Assembly (NCBI GenBank): GCA_049317265.1
Contig: JBMOIP010000010.1
Span: 35,616-99,615 of the forward strand
Length of the DNA: 64,000 nt
Direction of reading: 5' to 3'
Origin: CAIVAT01 sp049317265
GTDB taxonomy: Bacteria; Bacteroidota; Bacteroidia; Bacteroidales; FEN-979
Under the pieces are notes generated by a model. It searched no databases and was not told the DNA's origin. It saw only the letters and a list, made by a program, of their open reading frames with translations. Below are positions 41,216 to 48,806 of the stretch, in pieces; position 1 is the first letter of the stretch; each line of letters begins with the position of its first letter. A program made the translations under genes and the position numbers.

Positions 41216-42190
41216 ATGATACAGAACCAGTGGTATGTCATCCTCGAATCGAAGGAGGTTAAGAAAAACCAGGTCATTGGCGTCAGGCGCCTCAACGAGA
41301 ACCTGGTGGTGTGGCGCGACAGCGAAGGAAATCCCGCCGCAGCCAGGGATAAATGTCCCCACCGCGGGATACAGCTGAGCCTCGGAAAGGTCAAGGATAA
41401 CCACCTTCAATGCCCGTTCCATGGTTTTGAATATGATCTGAAAGGAGCTTGTAAACTCATCCCCGCCAATGGCAAGGCAGCCAAAGTACCGGAACACATC
41501 AGGGCTGCAGCCTACCCGGTAAAAGAGGCCAACGGTTTTATTTACCTGTGGTACACGAAGGACCTGGAGTATTCAGAACCTCTTCCTCCCCTTCCCTGGT
41601 TTGACGACCTTGACGACACCCTGATCTCTTCGGGGATGACCGATCACTGGAAAGCGCACTATTCACGGGCCATTGAGAACCAACTCGATGTGGTTCATGT
41701 CCCGTTTATCCACCGTACCACCATCGGAAGGGGAATCGGCCCGGTGGTAAACGGCCCCTATACTGAAATCGATGGAAACCGGCTCTCCTTCTGGCCATCG
41801 AATGAGCAGGACCACGGGCAAACACCCATCCCACCCTCAAAGATGACCAAACCCGGCAAGTCCACCTATTTAACCTTCATCTTCCCGAATCTCTGGCAGA
41901 ACCACATCATGGATTCGATGCGGATCATTGTGGCCTTCGTTCCCGTGGATGACCACCACACGATCTTTTACCTCCGGACCTACCAGAAAATGATAAAGGT
42001 CCCCGTACTGAGGGACCTCTATTTTTTGTTGGTGAAATTCTACAATGTGATTGTTCTTCACCAGGACAGAAGGGTGGTTGAGACCCACCAGCCAAAGGCC
42101 AGCAGTTTAAAAATGGACGAAAACCTGATCCCAGGCGACTACCCGATCATCCTCTACAGAAAAAAACGCGAGGAACTCCAGCAATCGTAA
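41216..42190 (+). CDS. Rieske [2Fe-2S] non-heme iron oxygenase (ring-hydroxylating type)
   Basis: A 324-residue protein. The Rieske cluster is bound by C47-x-H49 ('DKCPHRGIQLS') and C66-x2-H69 ('LQCPFHGFEYD'). The mononuclear iron facial triad and the bridging Asp are in 'ENQLDVVHVPFIH' (D158, H161, H166, preceded by N155). It is close to the short oxygenases of the pheophorbide a oxygenase/vanillate demethylase type. A reductase gene is not adjacent. The substrate is unknown; the reaction needs O2, which contrasts with the anaerobic enzymes nearby. Confidence 0.88.
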   Translation: MIQNQWYVILESKEVKKNQVIGVRRLNENLVVWRDSEGNPAAARDKCPHRGIQLSLGKVKDNHLQCPFHGFEYDLKGACKLIPANGKAAKVPEHIRAAAYPVKEANGFIYLWYTKDLEYSEPLPPLPWFDDLDDTLISSGMTDHWKAHYSRAIENQLDVVHVPFIHRTTIGRGIGPVVNGPYTEIDGNRLSFWPSNEQDHGQTPIPPSKMTKPGKSTYLTFIFPNLWQNHIMDSMRIIVAFVPVDDHHTIFYLRTYQKMIKVPVLRDLYFLLVKFYNVIVLHQDRRVVETHQPKASSLKMDENLIPGDYPIILYRKKREELQQS

Positions 42191-42217
42191 ATCGTCAATC
42201 GTCCAATCGTCAATCTC
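42183..42217 (+). repeat. Short tandem repeat AATCGTC, about 5 units
   Basis: Units AATCGTA, AATCGTC, AATCGTCC, AATCGTC and AATCTC overlap the Rieske stop codon and fill the 25-bp gap to the convergent pruA end. Confidence 0.7.
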
Positions 42218-43856
42218 AGTGGCACTTATCCACCTTCATATACGGATAGGTAAACTCCGTCGGCGGAATCAATGTCTCCTTGATGGTTCGTGGGTTGGTC
42301 CACCGAAGCAGGTTGAGATGGCTGCCCGATTTATCGTTTGTCCCTGAACCGCGCGCGCCTCCAAAGGGTTGCTGACCGACTACCGCTCCTGAAGGTTTAT
42401 CATTGAAATAGAAGTTCCCGGCAGCGTAGCGCAGGATGCGGCAAGCCTTGTTGATGGCTTCACGATCCTTTGAAAACACAGAGCCGGTAAGACCGTAAGG
42501 GGAAGTCTGGTCGCAAATGTGCAGCGTCTCCTCGAAATCCTTGTCTTTATAAACATAAATCGTCATCACCGGGCCAAAGATCTCCTCCTCCATGGTCTTG
42601 AAGTGAGGATTCGTCGTCTTGATGATGGTTGGCTGCACAAAATAACCTACCGATTTATCGCCGGTTCCACCAAAAATCACCTCTGCATCTGTCGATTTCT
42701 TAGCATAATTGATGTACCCCATGATGTTGTCGAACGAGGCTTCATCGATCACGGCATTCATGAAATGGCTGAATTCGCGGACATCGCCCACCGTGATCTT
42801 CCCGATCATCTCGCCGATCCGCGACTGCACTTCAGGCCATAAGGATTCAGGAATATAGGAACGGGAAGCAGCTGAACATTTCTGCCCCTGGTATTCGAAA
42901 GCGCCACGAACGATGGCGACTGCCACCTCCTGCGGGTCGGATGACGGGTGGACGAAGATAAAGTCCTTTCCTCCCGTCTCCCCCACGATCCTTGGATAGG
43001 AGCGGTAGCTGGCCATGTTCTGGGCTGCAGTCTGCCATAAGCTGTTAAAGGTTTCGTTTGAACCGGTGAAATGGATACCGGTCAGGTCGCGGTGATGCAG
43101 CGCTGTATTGCCGATCACACTGCCAGGACCGGGAAGGAAATTGATGACCCCATCCGGGAGGCCGGCTTCCTGGAAGATCTTCATCAGGAAGTAGTTGGAT
43201 AGCAACGACGTGGTGGCCGGTTTCCAGACAGAGGTATTCCCCATCAGTGCTGGTGCCATGTTCAGGTTGGAAGCAATGGCCGTGAAGTTAAAAGGTGTTA
43301 CTGTAAAGACGAAACCTTCCAGCGGCCTGTATTCGATGCGGTTAATGATGCCGGGCTGTGAATGAGGTTGTTCCTTGTAAATTTCGGTGATGAAATAGGC
43401 ATTGAAATTCAGGAAGTCGATGGTTTCGCAGGCAGCATCGATCTCAGCCTGGAAAGCGCTTTTCCCCTGCCCGAGCATGGTGGCGGCATTGACCAGTGAA
43501 CGGTACTTTTTGGAGATCAGTTCTGCAGCCTTCAGGGTGATGGAAACACGGTCGACCCATGGAAAGGACTCCCATTCAAGATGTGCCTTCAAAGCCGCAT
43601 CGATCGCCATTTTCACCTCTTTTTCACCCGCTTTATGGTAAGTTGCCAGCACATGCTGGTGGTCGTGTGGCATAACCACCTTCCCCGTATTCCCGGTGCG
43701 GACCTCCTTTCCCCCGATGATCAGCGGGATATCCTGTACCTCAGAACTCAGCCGGTCGAGTTCGGCATTCAGGGCTTTGCGTTCTTTGCATCCCGGTGCA
43801 TAACTCAGGGTATGCTCATTTTCAGGACGTTCAATGTTAAAGAGTGCGTTATTCAT
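42216..43856 (-). CDS. pruA: L-glutamate gamma-semialdehyde dehydrogenase
   Basis: A 546-residue ALDH4-type aldehyde dehydrogenase, the length of the monofunctional (mitochondrial-like) enzyme. The catalytic Cys is C327 ('YQGQKCSAASRSY'), the general base E293 ('IVGETGGKDFIFV'), and the NAD-binding turn 'HFTGSNETFNSLW' near 262. It oxidises glutamate semialdehyde (from proline via P5C) to glutamate. No proline dehydrogenase is adjacent. Its promoter region carries a perfect 10-bp-arm palindrome containing the CGATATGCA element, which ties it to the AOR/WtpA block. Confidence 0.94.
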   Translation of the reverse strand: MNNALFNIERPENEHTLSYAPGCKERKALNAELDRLSSEVQDIPLIIGGKEVRTGNTGKVVMPHDHQHVLATYHKAGEKEVKMAIDAALKAHLEWESFPWVDRVSITLKAAELISKKYRSLVNAATMLGQGKSAFQAEIDAACETIDFLNFNAYFITEIYKEQPHSQPGIINRIEYRPLEGFVFTVTPFNFTAIASNLNMAPALMGNTSVWKPATTSLLSNYFLMKIFQEAGLPDGVINFLPGPGSVIGNTALHHRDLTGIHFTGSNETFNSLWQTAAQNMASYRSYPRIVGETGGKDFIFVHPSSDPQEVAVAIVRGAFEYQGQKCSAASRSYIPESLWPEVQSRIGEMIGKITVGDVREFSHFMNAVIDEASFDNIMGYINYAKKSTDAEVIFGGTGDKSVGYFVQPTIIKTTNPHFKTMEEEIFGPVMTIYVYKDKDFEETLHICDQTSPYGLTGSVFSKDREAINKACRILRYAAGNFYFNDKPSGAVVGQQPFGGARGSGTNDKSGSHLNLLRWTNPRTIKETLIPPTEFTYPYMKVDKCH

Positions 43857-43875
43857 ATTGACAGTGTTTTTATTG

Positions 43876-43883
43876 CAAAGTTA
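43876..43883 (-). promoter_or_regulatory. Promoter -7 box of pruA
   Basis: TAACTTTG on the minus strand, 19 bp before the start codon. The expected -33 position falls inside the adjacent palindromic element at 43894-43917. Confidence 0.6.
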
Positions 43884-43890
43884 GGAAATA

Positions 43891-43920
43891 AACCGATATG
43901 TTTTTCTTTGCATATCGGTT
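43891..43920 (-). promoter_or_regulatory. Palindromic operator with the 24-bp CGATATGCA element upstream of pruA
   Basis: AACCGATATG and CATATCGGTT form a perfect 10-bp inverted repeat around 10 bp. On the minus strand positions 43917-43894 read CGATATGCA-N10-TATCG, matching about 19 of 24 bases of the copy upstream of AOR and oriented toward pruA. It overlaps the place of the -33 box, so a bound protein would control pruA directly. A terminator for the MFS gene is less likely because no T run follows the hairpin. Confidence 0.75.
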
Positions 43921-44008
43921 GATGGTGACGGTTGTACAAGAGTAAACTTAATTCACCAAAGCAATCTCCTGCAAAGATACAACTTTATTTGGAATTATTC
44001 TAAATAGA

Positions 44009-45373
44009 TTACCTGCCTGCGAGTTCTTCCTTCCTGTTTTTCAGGAAAAAAGCGAGGATGACAAGCGACGTCGAAAGAGCCGTCATAACCAAAAAAGCAA
44101 TGCCATAACCTTCCGTTTTGCCGGTAGCGGCTGCAGAAATAGCCCCGATCAACGCTGCTCCGGCCAGCTGGCCCATGGAGATGAAGATCAGCAGGATACC
44201 CTGGGTGGAGGCCCGTTCGGACACCTGGACCTCATTGAGCATGATGTAGCTGAGCGAAGCACGCATCGCCAGCCCGAATCCAAGGCATGCTTCAGCGGTA
44301 TAAAAGATTACCAGGTTGCTTGTGACCAGGCTGAACATGAGAAGGGCGACAGATGCGGTGAGCAATCCGATGATAATGATGATCTTTGAACCGGCCTTAT
44401 CGACCATTCGTCCCCCGAGCGGAGAACCCATCGCCGTTGCGATGACCACCGGTAACAACATGAAACTCGCTTTTGACGGCTCAACCCCGAACATATCCAC
44501 TGCAAGTTTGGGTAGAAATACGATGGTTGACTGAAACAAACCCAAGCCGAAGGCAATAAATCCGACAATCCGCACCTGTCGCGATTTGAACAGGTTGACG
44601 TTGATTACCGGTTCTTTCTGCTGCCGCTCAAGCATCAGGAGAATCGGCGTTAGGAGGACCGTCAGCATGATAAAAGGCAAAACGGTCCATGATCCAAGGC
44701 TCTCAGCGAGGTTGGAAGTATTGATATTATTCATGGCGAGTGTAAAACTGGTCAGGATTACCCCTATCAGGATGATTCCCCACCAGTCGATCTCCGGTTT
44801 TTGCTCAGGCCGCACGGAAGGCAGCATCCGTATCGCAGCGATAATCAGCACGATCGCTACCGGGATGTTTATCAGGAACAAGGCGTTCCAGTCGAAGTAG
44901 AGGAGCATGACCCCTGCCATGAAGGGGCCGAGGATAAATGCGAGACCAAACACCGCGCCAATCAGCCCAAGCGCCCTGCCCCGCTTTTCTACCGGGAAAA
45001 GGTCGCCCACCACGGCAATGGCTACAGGGAAAATCCCGCTCGAACCAAAACCCTGGATGGCTCTTCCAATCAAAAGCAACGTTATATCATGCGAAACGGA
45101 GACCACCAGTGATCCCGCTCCGAAAATGGCTACCGCGGCTACATAAACCCAGCGCCGGCCATAGGTGTCCGACATCTTTGCCATCAGCGAAATGCCCACA
45201 AGGTTGAAAAGAATATAGATCGAATAGATCCAACTGAGGTCCCTTCCGTCGACATGCATCGTTTTTTCGATGGAAGGGATGGCAGGCCCGACAATAGAGA
45301 TGTCGAGCGCCCCCATGAGGACCCCTATAAAGAGCAGGATGAGTATCCGGGTGTTTTTTTGCAGTGGGTTCAT
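44009..45373 (-). CDS. MFS transporter, DHA2-like drug/metabolite exporter
   Basis: About 454 residues from the ATG at 45373, with 12-14 membrane segments. Motifs include 'GALDISIVGPAIPSIEKTM' (motif D1 of the 14-TM group), 'MAKMSDTYGRRWVY' (motif A), 'GRAIQGFGSSGIFPVAIAVVGDLFP' and 'GLIGAVFGLAFILGPFMAG' (motif C, typical of exporters). The frame can be extended to 45409, but a promoter box overlaps that region. The substrate is unknown. A CGATATGCA element oriented toward this gene lies 72 bp upstream of the start, suggesting membership in the same regulon as AOR and pruA. Confidence 0.85.
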   Translation of the reverse strand: MNPLQKNTRILILLFIGVLMGALDISIVGPAIPSIEKTMHVDGRDLSWIYSIYILFNLVGISLMAKMSDTYGRRWVYVAAVAIFGAGSLVVSVSHDITLLLIGRAIQGFGSSGIFPVAIAVVGDLFPVEKRGRALGLIGAVFGLAFILGPFMAGVMLLYFDWNALFLINIPVAIVLIIAAIRMLPSVRPEQKPEIDWWGIILIGVILTSFTLAMNNINTSNLAESLGSWTVLPFIMLTVLLTPILLMLERQQKEPVINVNLFKSRQVRIVGFIAFGLGLFQSTIVFLPKLAVDMFGVEPSKASFMLLPVVIATAMGSPLGGRMVDKAGSKIIIIIGLLTASVALLMFSLVTSNLVIFYTAEACLGFGLAMRASLSYIMLNEVQVSERASTQGILLIFISMGQLAGAALIGAISAAATGKTEGYGIAFLVMTALSTSLVILAFFLKNRKEELAGR

Positions 45374-45406
45374 TGATTTTATCTGTATCACTTCTAAATT
45401 GAGGTG

Positions 45407-45414
45407 CAAAAGTA
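45407..45414 (-). promoter_or_regulatory. Promoter -7 box of the MFS gene
   Basis: TACTTTTG on the minus strand, 33 bp before the ATG at 45373 and 30 bp after the 24-bp element. It supports the shorter start. Confidence 0.5.
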
Positions 45415-45444
45415 ACTATAAAGCATGGTTTTAAGACAATTTTC

Positions 45445-45468
45445 GGACAGGTCGTCACGTGCATATCG
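45445..45468 (-). promoter_or_regulatory. 24-bp CGATATGCA element between the MFS and ModE-like genes
   Basis: On the minus strand it begins CGATATGCAC and has GACC before a diverged second half (TGTCC for TATCG); about 17 of 24 bases match the copy at 46902. It is oriented toward the MFS gene and ends 10 bp before the -7 box of the ModE-like gene, so it could also mediate autoregulation. Confidence 0.5.
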
Positions 45469-45478
45469 CTAAAATTTC

Positions 45479-45486
45479 TATTTTTG
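45479..45486 (+). promoter_or_regulatory. Promoter -7 box of the ModE-like/wtpA genes
   Basis: TATTTTTG, 16 bp before the ATG at 45503. Confidence 0.5.
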
Positions 45487-45502
45487 CGTAAATCTGAAAA
45501 TC

Positions 45503-45880
45503 ATGGAGACGAAGTTCAGTCAGAAGCTTTCTGAGATACAACTTCACTATAAAATATGGATGTCCGACGACAAATCCTCCGGAATCCTGGGCGATGGCAA
45601 ATGGCAGATGCTCAAGCTGATCGAGGAGAAAGGCTCGATGAAGGCCGCATGCGACGAATTAGGCTATACCTATCGCCGGACATGGGGCAACCTGATGAAA
45701 ATTGAGAAGTTTTTCGGATTCCCGTTGCTGGAGAAGCAGCGAGGCGGCAGCGAGGGCGGCCATACCGCGCTTACTGAAGAAGGGAAACGCCTCGTGAAGG
45801 CTTTTGACAACTTCCACAGTACCGTTGACAGTCATATCCAGGAGGGGTTTGAGAAATTCTTACAGGAACTGAAAAAATAA
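45503..45880 (+). CDS. ModE-like winged-helix regulator without metal-binding domain
   Basis: A 125-residue protein equal to the N-terminal DNA-binding half of ModE. 'ILGDGKWQMLKLIEEKGSMKAACDELGYTYRRTWGNLMKIEKFFGFPLLEKQRGGSEGGHTALTEEGKRLVKAF' has the LysR-type helix-turn-helix and the Gly-rich wing 'GGxxGGxxxLT' characteristic of ModE. The C-terminal TOBE molybdate-binding domains are absent, so metal sensing would need a partner or direct binding by this domain. It is followed 19 bp later by the WtpA gene, strongly suggesting control of tungstate/molybdate genes. It is the best candidate to bind the CGATATGCA elements. Confidence 0.88.
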   Translation: METKFSQKLSEIQLHYKIWMSDDKSSGILGDGKWQMLKLIEEKGSMKAACDELGYTYRRTWGNLMKIEKFFGFPLLEKQRGGSEGGHTALTEEGKRLVKAFDNFHSTVDSHIQEGFEKFLQELKK

Positions 45881-45899
45881 TCACAAACAAAATCCAATC

Positions 45900-46850
45900 A
45901 TGAAAAAACTATTTTTAGCGCTAATCCTTGGCCTTGCTTCCCTTTTAAGTGGTTACGCACAACAGAAACTCACCGGCGACCTGGTTATCTTTCATGCCGG
46001 CAGCCTATCCGTGCCGATGAAGGAGATCTCTGCTGCCTTCAAAAAAGTTCACCCGGATGTCAACATCCTCATGGAATCGGCCGGCAGCGTTGAAAGCGCC
46101 CGCAAAGTGACCGACCTGAACAAACCATGCGATATCATGGCCTCCGCCGACTACAAAGTGATCGACAACATGCTGATCCCAAAGTTTGCAGAATGGAATA
46201 TCAAATTTGTCTCCAATGAAATGTGTATTGTTTACACGGAGAAATCAAGATATGCCAACAAGATAACTGACAAGAACTGGTTCGAAATCCTCATGAAAAA
46301 GGACGTCGCATTCGGCAGGGCCGACCCCAATTCCGATCCATGCGGCTATCGTTCGCTCATGACCATGCAGCTGGCAGAAAAGTATTATAAAAAGCCGGGA
46401 CTTACAGATCAGTTGTCAGGTAAAGACCAGAACTATATGCGTCCCAAGGAGGTTGATCTCATTGCGGTTCTCGAATCACAATCGGTCGATTACATATTCC
46501 TCTATAAATCTGTTGCCATACAGCACGGACTTAAGTACGTAGTCCTTCCCACGGAGATAAATCTTAAAGATCCGAAACTCACTGAACTATACAATACCGC
46601 TGTCGTCTCCATCAATGGAAAAGAGCCGGGCCAGAAAGTGAACATGAAGGGGGAACCGATGATCTACGGCGTGACCTTGATCTCCAATGCTCCGAATAAG
46701 CCTGCTGCCGTTGCATTCCTGCAATTCATGTTATCCAAAGACCAGGGGATGAAAATTCTTGAAAAAGATGGCCAGCCATCCATGATCCCGCAGTCAAACC
46801 CGAATTTCGAAAAACTTCCGGCTTCTCTGAAACCTTTCGCCACCAAATAG
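45900..46850 (+). CDS. wtpA: Tungstate/molybdate-binding periplasmic protein, WtpA family
   Basis: A 316-residue substrate-binding protein with a signal peptide ('MKKLFLALILGLASLLSGYA'). The family pattern is clear: 'LVIFHAGSLSVPMKEI' (oxyanion-binding Ser), 'ESAGSVESARKVTDL', 'DIMASADYKVIDNMLIP', 'FGRADPNSDPCGYRSLM' and 'YIFLYKSVAIQHGLKYVVLP'. WtpA binds tungstate and molybdate very tightly for an ABC importer. The permease and ATPase genes (wtpB, wtpC) are not in the window. It is co-directional with the ModE-like gene just upstream and the lipoprotein/TonB operon just downstream. Confidence 0.92.
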   Translation: MKKLFLALILGLASLLSGYAQQKLTGDLVIFHAGSLSVPMKEISAAFKKVHPDVNILMESAGSVESARKVTDLNKPCDIMASADYKVIDNMLIPKFAEWNIKFVSNEMCIVYTEKSRYANKITDKNWFEILMKKDVAFGRADPNSDPCGYRSLMTMQLAEKYYKKPGLTDQLSGKDQNYMRPKEVDLIAVLESQSVDYIFLYKSVAIQHGLKYVVLPTEINLKDPKLTELYNTAVVSINGKEPGQKVNMKGEPMIYGVTLISNAPNKPAAVAFLQFMLSKDQGMKILEKDGQPSMIPQSNPNFEKLPASLKPFATK

Positions 46851-46901
46851 TCATTCCGGGGAGATGAAATTCCATCATCATTCAAGGAATCATCATGATG
46901 C

Positions 46902-46925
46902 CGATATGCACAACCTGACCTATCG
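46902..46925 (+). promoter_or_regulatory. 24-bp CGATATGCA-N10-TATCG element upstream of the lipoprotein/TonB operon
   Basis: Same half-sites and 14-bp spacing as the AOR copy; 20 of 24 bases agree with it. It ends 11 bp before the ATG at 46937, closer to the coding region than a usual operator, so an RNA-level role cannot be excluded. Confidence 0.6.
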
Positions 46926-46936
46926 AAACAATAAAT

Positions 46937-47842
46937 ATGAAAACACAAATCACACATTTTTTCTTAGCACTTGCCCTTTTCAGCCTGTTGGCTTCATCTT
47001 GCAAGAAGGATGAAAATCCATCTCCGCCAGCTATCTCATTGTCAACCGGCGCTGAATACACTGCATCAGGCGCCATCGTGGCCGTTGGAGGTAAACTAAG
47101 GTTTGGTATTACTGCTTCGGCATCCGGAGCCAACATAACGAACTTTGTTGTCAAGAAGATCATGCCCGACGGCACCGTAAAAGTCGTTCTGGATTCTGGA
47201 TTGAACTCAACAGGTTTTTCGGTGAACGAAACATTTTATCAAAGTGTTGAAGCTGAAGCCCGCTGGACCTTCCAGGTGATGGACAAAAACCGGCAATTTG
47301 CCACAACGGCAATCACCGTGCTCAAGGATCCTGCTTCTACCTGGGGCGGCATCCTCGATTATCCATCCATCACGATGGGTTTCCAGAACAGCACAGCCCA
47401 TGGACAATTCCTGATTCCTTCAACGGGAAAGGTCTATTTTGCCGATTCGGCCGGAATGAACCAGGGCCTCATCGACATCATCACCTATTATTATGTGGAT
47501 GGTACCCCCTCACCAACTTTTTCATCCCCGGGTGAAACAGGTGGCGGAATTACCGAGTATTATCCGACCGTTGGCTCCTGGACAACAAAACCCTATACAA
47601 AATGGGATATCAGTGTCGACACCGATCCTGTTCCTGTGACGGCCTTCGATGCCTGCCACAATGATAGTTTGCTCATCTTGTCGTACGATGATGTTTGGGG
47701 CAAGCGAAAATTCAAATGGGCCAACCCGGGCGTAGTGATTCCATTCCTGACAACCGCAGGTAAAAAAGGGTTGGTCAGGATCCTCTCCGTTGAAAATGAC
47801 CCTGCAGGGTCGGTCACCTTCGCCATGAAAATCCAGCAATAA
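46937..47842 (+). CDS. Surface or periplasmic lipoprotein, unknown function
   Basis: A 301-residue lipoprotein with signal peptide and lipobox ('LLASSCKKDENPSPP', Cys at about 22). An N-terminal beta-rich domain of about 100 residues ('LRFGITASASGANITNFVVKKIMPDGTVKVVLDSGL') looks Ig-like; the rest, with 'WGGILDYPSITMGFQNSTAHGQFL', has no family I recognise. It starts the operon with a T9SS cargo, a TonB receptor and the SUOX-fold-like protein. Possible role: an extracellular partner of the receptor, inferred from context. Confidence 0.75.
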   Translation: MKTQITHFFLALALFSLLASSCKKDENPSPPAISLSTGAEYTASGAIVAVGGKLRFGITASASGANITNFVVKKIMPDGTVKVVLDSGLNSTGFSVNETFYQSVEAEARWTFQVMDKNRQFATTAITVLKDPASTWGGILDYPSITMGFQNSTAHGQFLIPSTGKVYFADSAGMNQGLIDIITYYYVDGTPSPTFSSPGETGGGITEYYPTVGSWTTKPYTKWDISVDTDPVPVTAFDACHNDSLLILSYDDVWGKRKFKWANPGVVIPFLTTAGKKGLVRILSVENDPAGSVTFAMKIQQ

Positions 47843-47890
47843 TTTCCATTACAAACCAAAACATCAATTTCTAACCTAAAAACAACTCTT

Positions 47891-48754
47891 ATGAAAAAAC
47901 AGTTACTCGTTATCATGCTGCTCATCCTTACCGGCGCAATCTATGCACAGGAAACACTCACCGGTTGGAACTTCCCGGCAAATACAGGGAAAGACAGCCT
48001 GAATGCCAACCTGGGCCTCACTGCAAACAAAGCCTATGACCTCCGCTTTCAGTGGGTGCTGACCGCAACCACCGACTCCACAGTAAACACAGTTACCTTT
48101 GCAACAGGTGCAACCACTTACGCAGCTGCAACAAGCGGTTGGGCAAACGGCTCCGATGTCAAGTTCTGGTCCATCAAATTCAAGGCAAACAACTACACCG
48201 ATTTCAAAGTATCCTCGAAACAAAAGAGCGATGCCAACGGCCCCCGCGACTTTAAACTTCAATGGAGACTGAGCAGCGGAACTTATGCCGACGTTACAGG
48301 CGGCGCTGTTACCACAGGATCAGACTGGACAACCGGTGTACTTAACAACGTTTCAGTGCCCATTACCGGCCAGGGAACCAGCTCCATCTACCTTCGCTGG
48401 ATCATGGCTTCAAACACCAGCGTTGGTGGCGGAACCGTTGAGGCAGCCGGACAATCTATGGTTGACGACATCCTTGTTACGGGTGTTAACTCCACCGGGC
48501 AAAATGAAATCCTTTACACGAACCGGCTTAAGGTATATCCTTCACCCAACCATGGTAAATTTACCCTGTCGTCAACAGAACCGATGGATTTCATGTCGGT
48601 AACCGATGTCAACGGTAAAACGGTGGTTTCAATCGCACAGCCTTCACAGAAACAGTCGGTGGAGATGCAGGGCGCCAGGCCGGGCCTCTACATTTTAAAA
48701 GTTAGATTCAGTGGCAGCGACCGTGACTGTTCAACACAGTTTGTTGTTGAATAG
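47891..48754 (+). CDS. Secreted protein with type IX secretion C-terminal sorting domain
   Basis: A 287-residue protein with a signal peptide ('MKKQLLVIMLLILTGAIYAQ'), a beta-rich middle with Thr/Ala/Ser-rich repeats resembling a jelly-roll binding domain, and a C-terminal T9SS type A sorting domain. The last is marked by 'LKVYPSPNHGKFTLSS' near 211, 'VTDVNGKTVVSI' and 'GARPGLYILKVRF'. It would be exported through the outer membrane and anchored on the surface. Its place between the lipoprotein and the TonB receptor suggests a surface ligand-capture role. The end overlaps the longest frame of the next gene. Confidence 0.82.
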   Translation: MKKQLLVIMLLILTGAIYAQETLTGWNFPANTGKDSLNANLGLTANKAYDLRFQWVLTATTDSTVNTVTFATGATTYAAATSGWANGSDVKFWSIKFKANNYTDFKVSSKQKSDANGPRDFKLQWRLSSGTYADVTGGAVTTGSDWTTGVLNNVSVPITGQGTSSIYLRWIMASNTSVGGGTVEAAGQSMVDDILVTGVNSTGQNEILYTNRLKVYPSPNHGKFTLSSTEPMDFMSVTDVNGKTVVSIAQPSQKQSVEMQGARPGLYILKVRFSGSDRDCSTQFVVE

Positions 48755-48806
48755 CTTTCAGTTGTTCGCAAAGAGGGCAGGTACACCAGGCAGGATCCGG
48801 AATTGG

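Noticed and set aside
43891..43920. Plain bidirectional terminator between the MFS gene and pruA
   Set aside because: The palindrome lacks a T run on either side, overlaps the expected -33 region of pruA and matches three other promoter-proximal elements, so an operator is a better reading.
46902..46925. Molybdenum-cofactor (Moco/Tuco) riboswitch near the W/Mo genes
   Set aside because: The element is only 24 bp with 5-bp arms and lies upstream of promoter boxes at AOR and pruA, so it would not be transcribed there; the long conserved Moco RNA structure was not seen.
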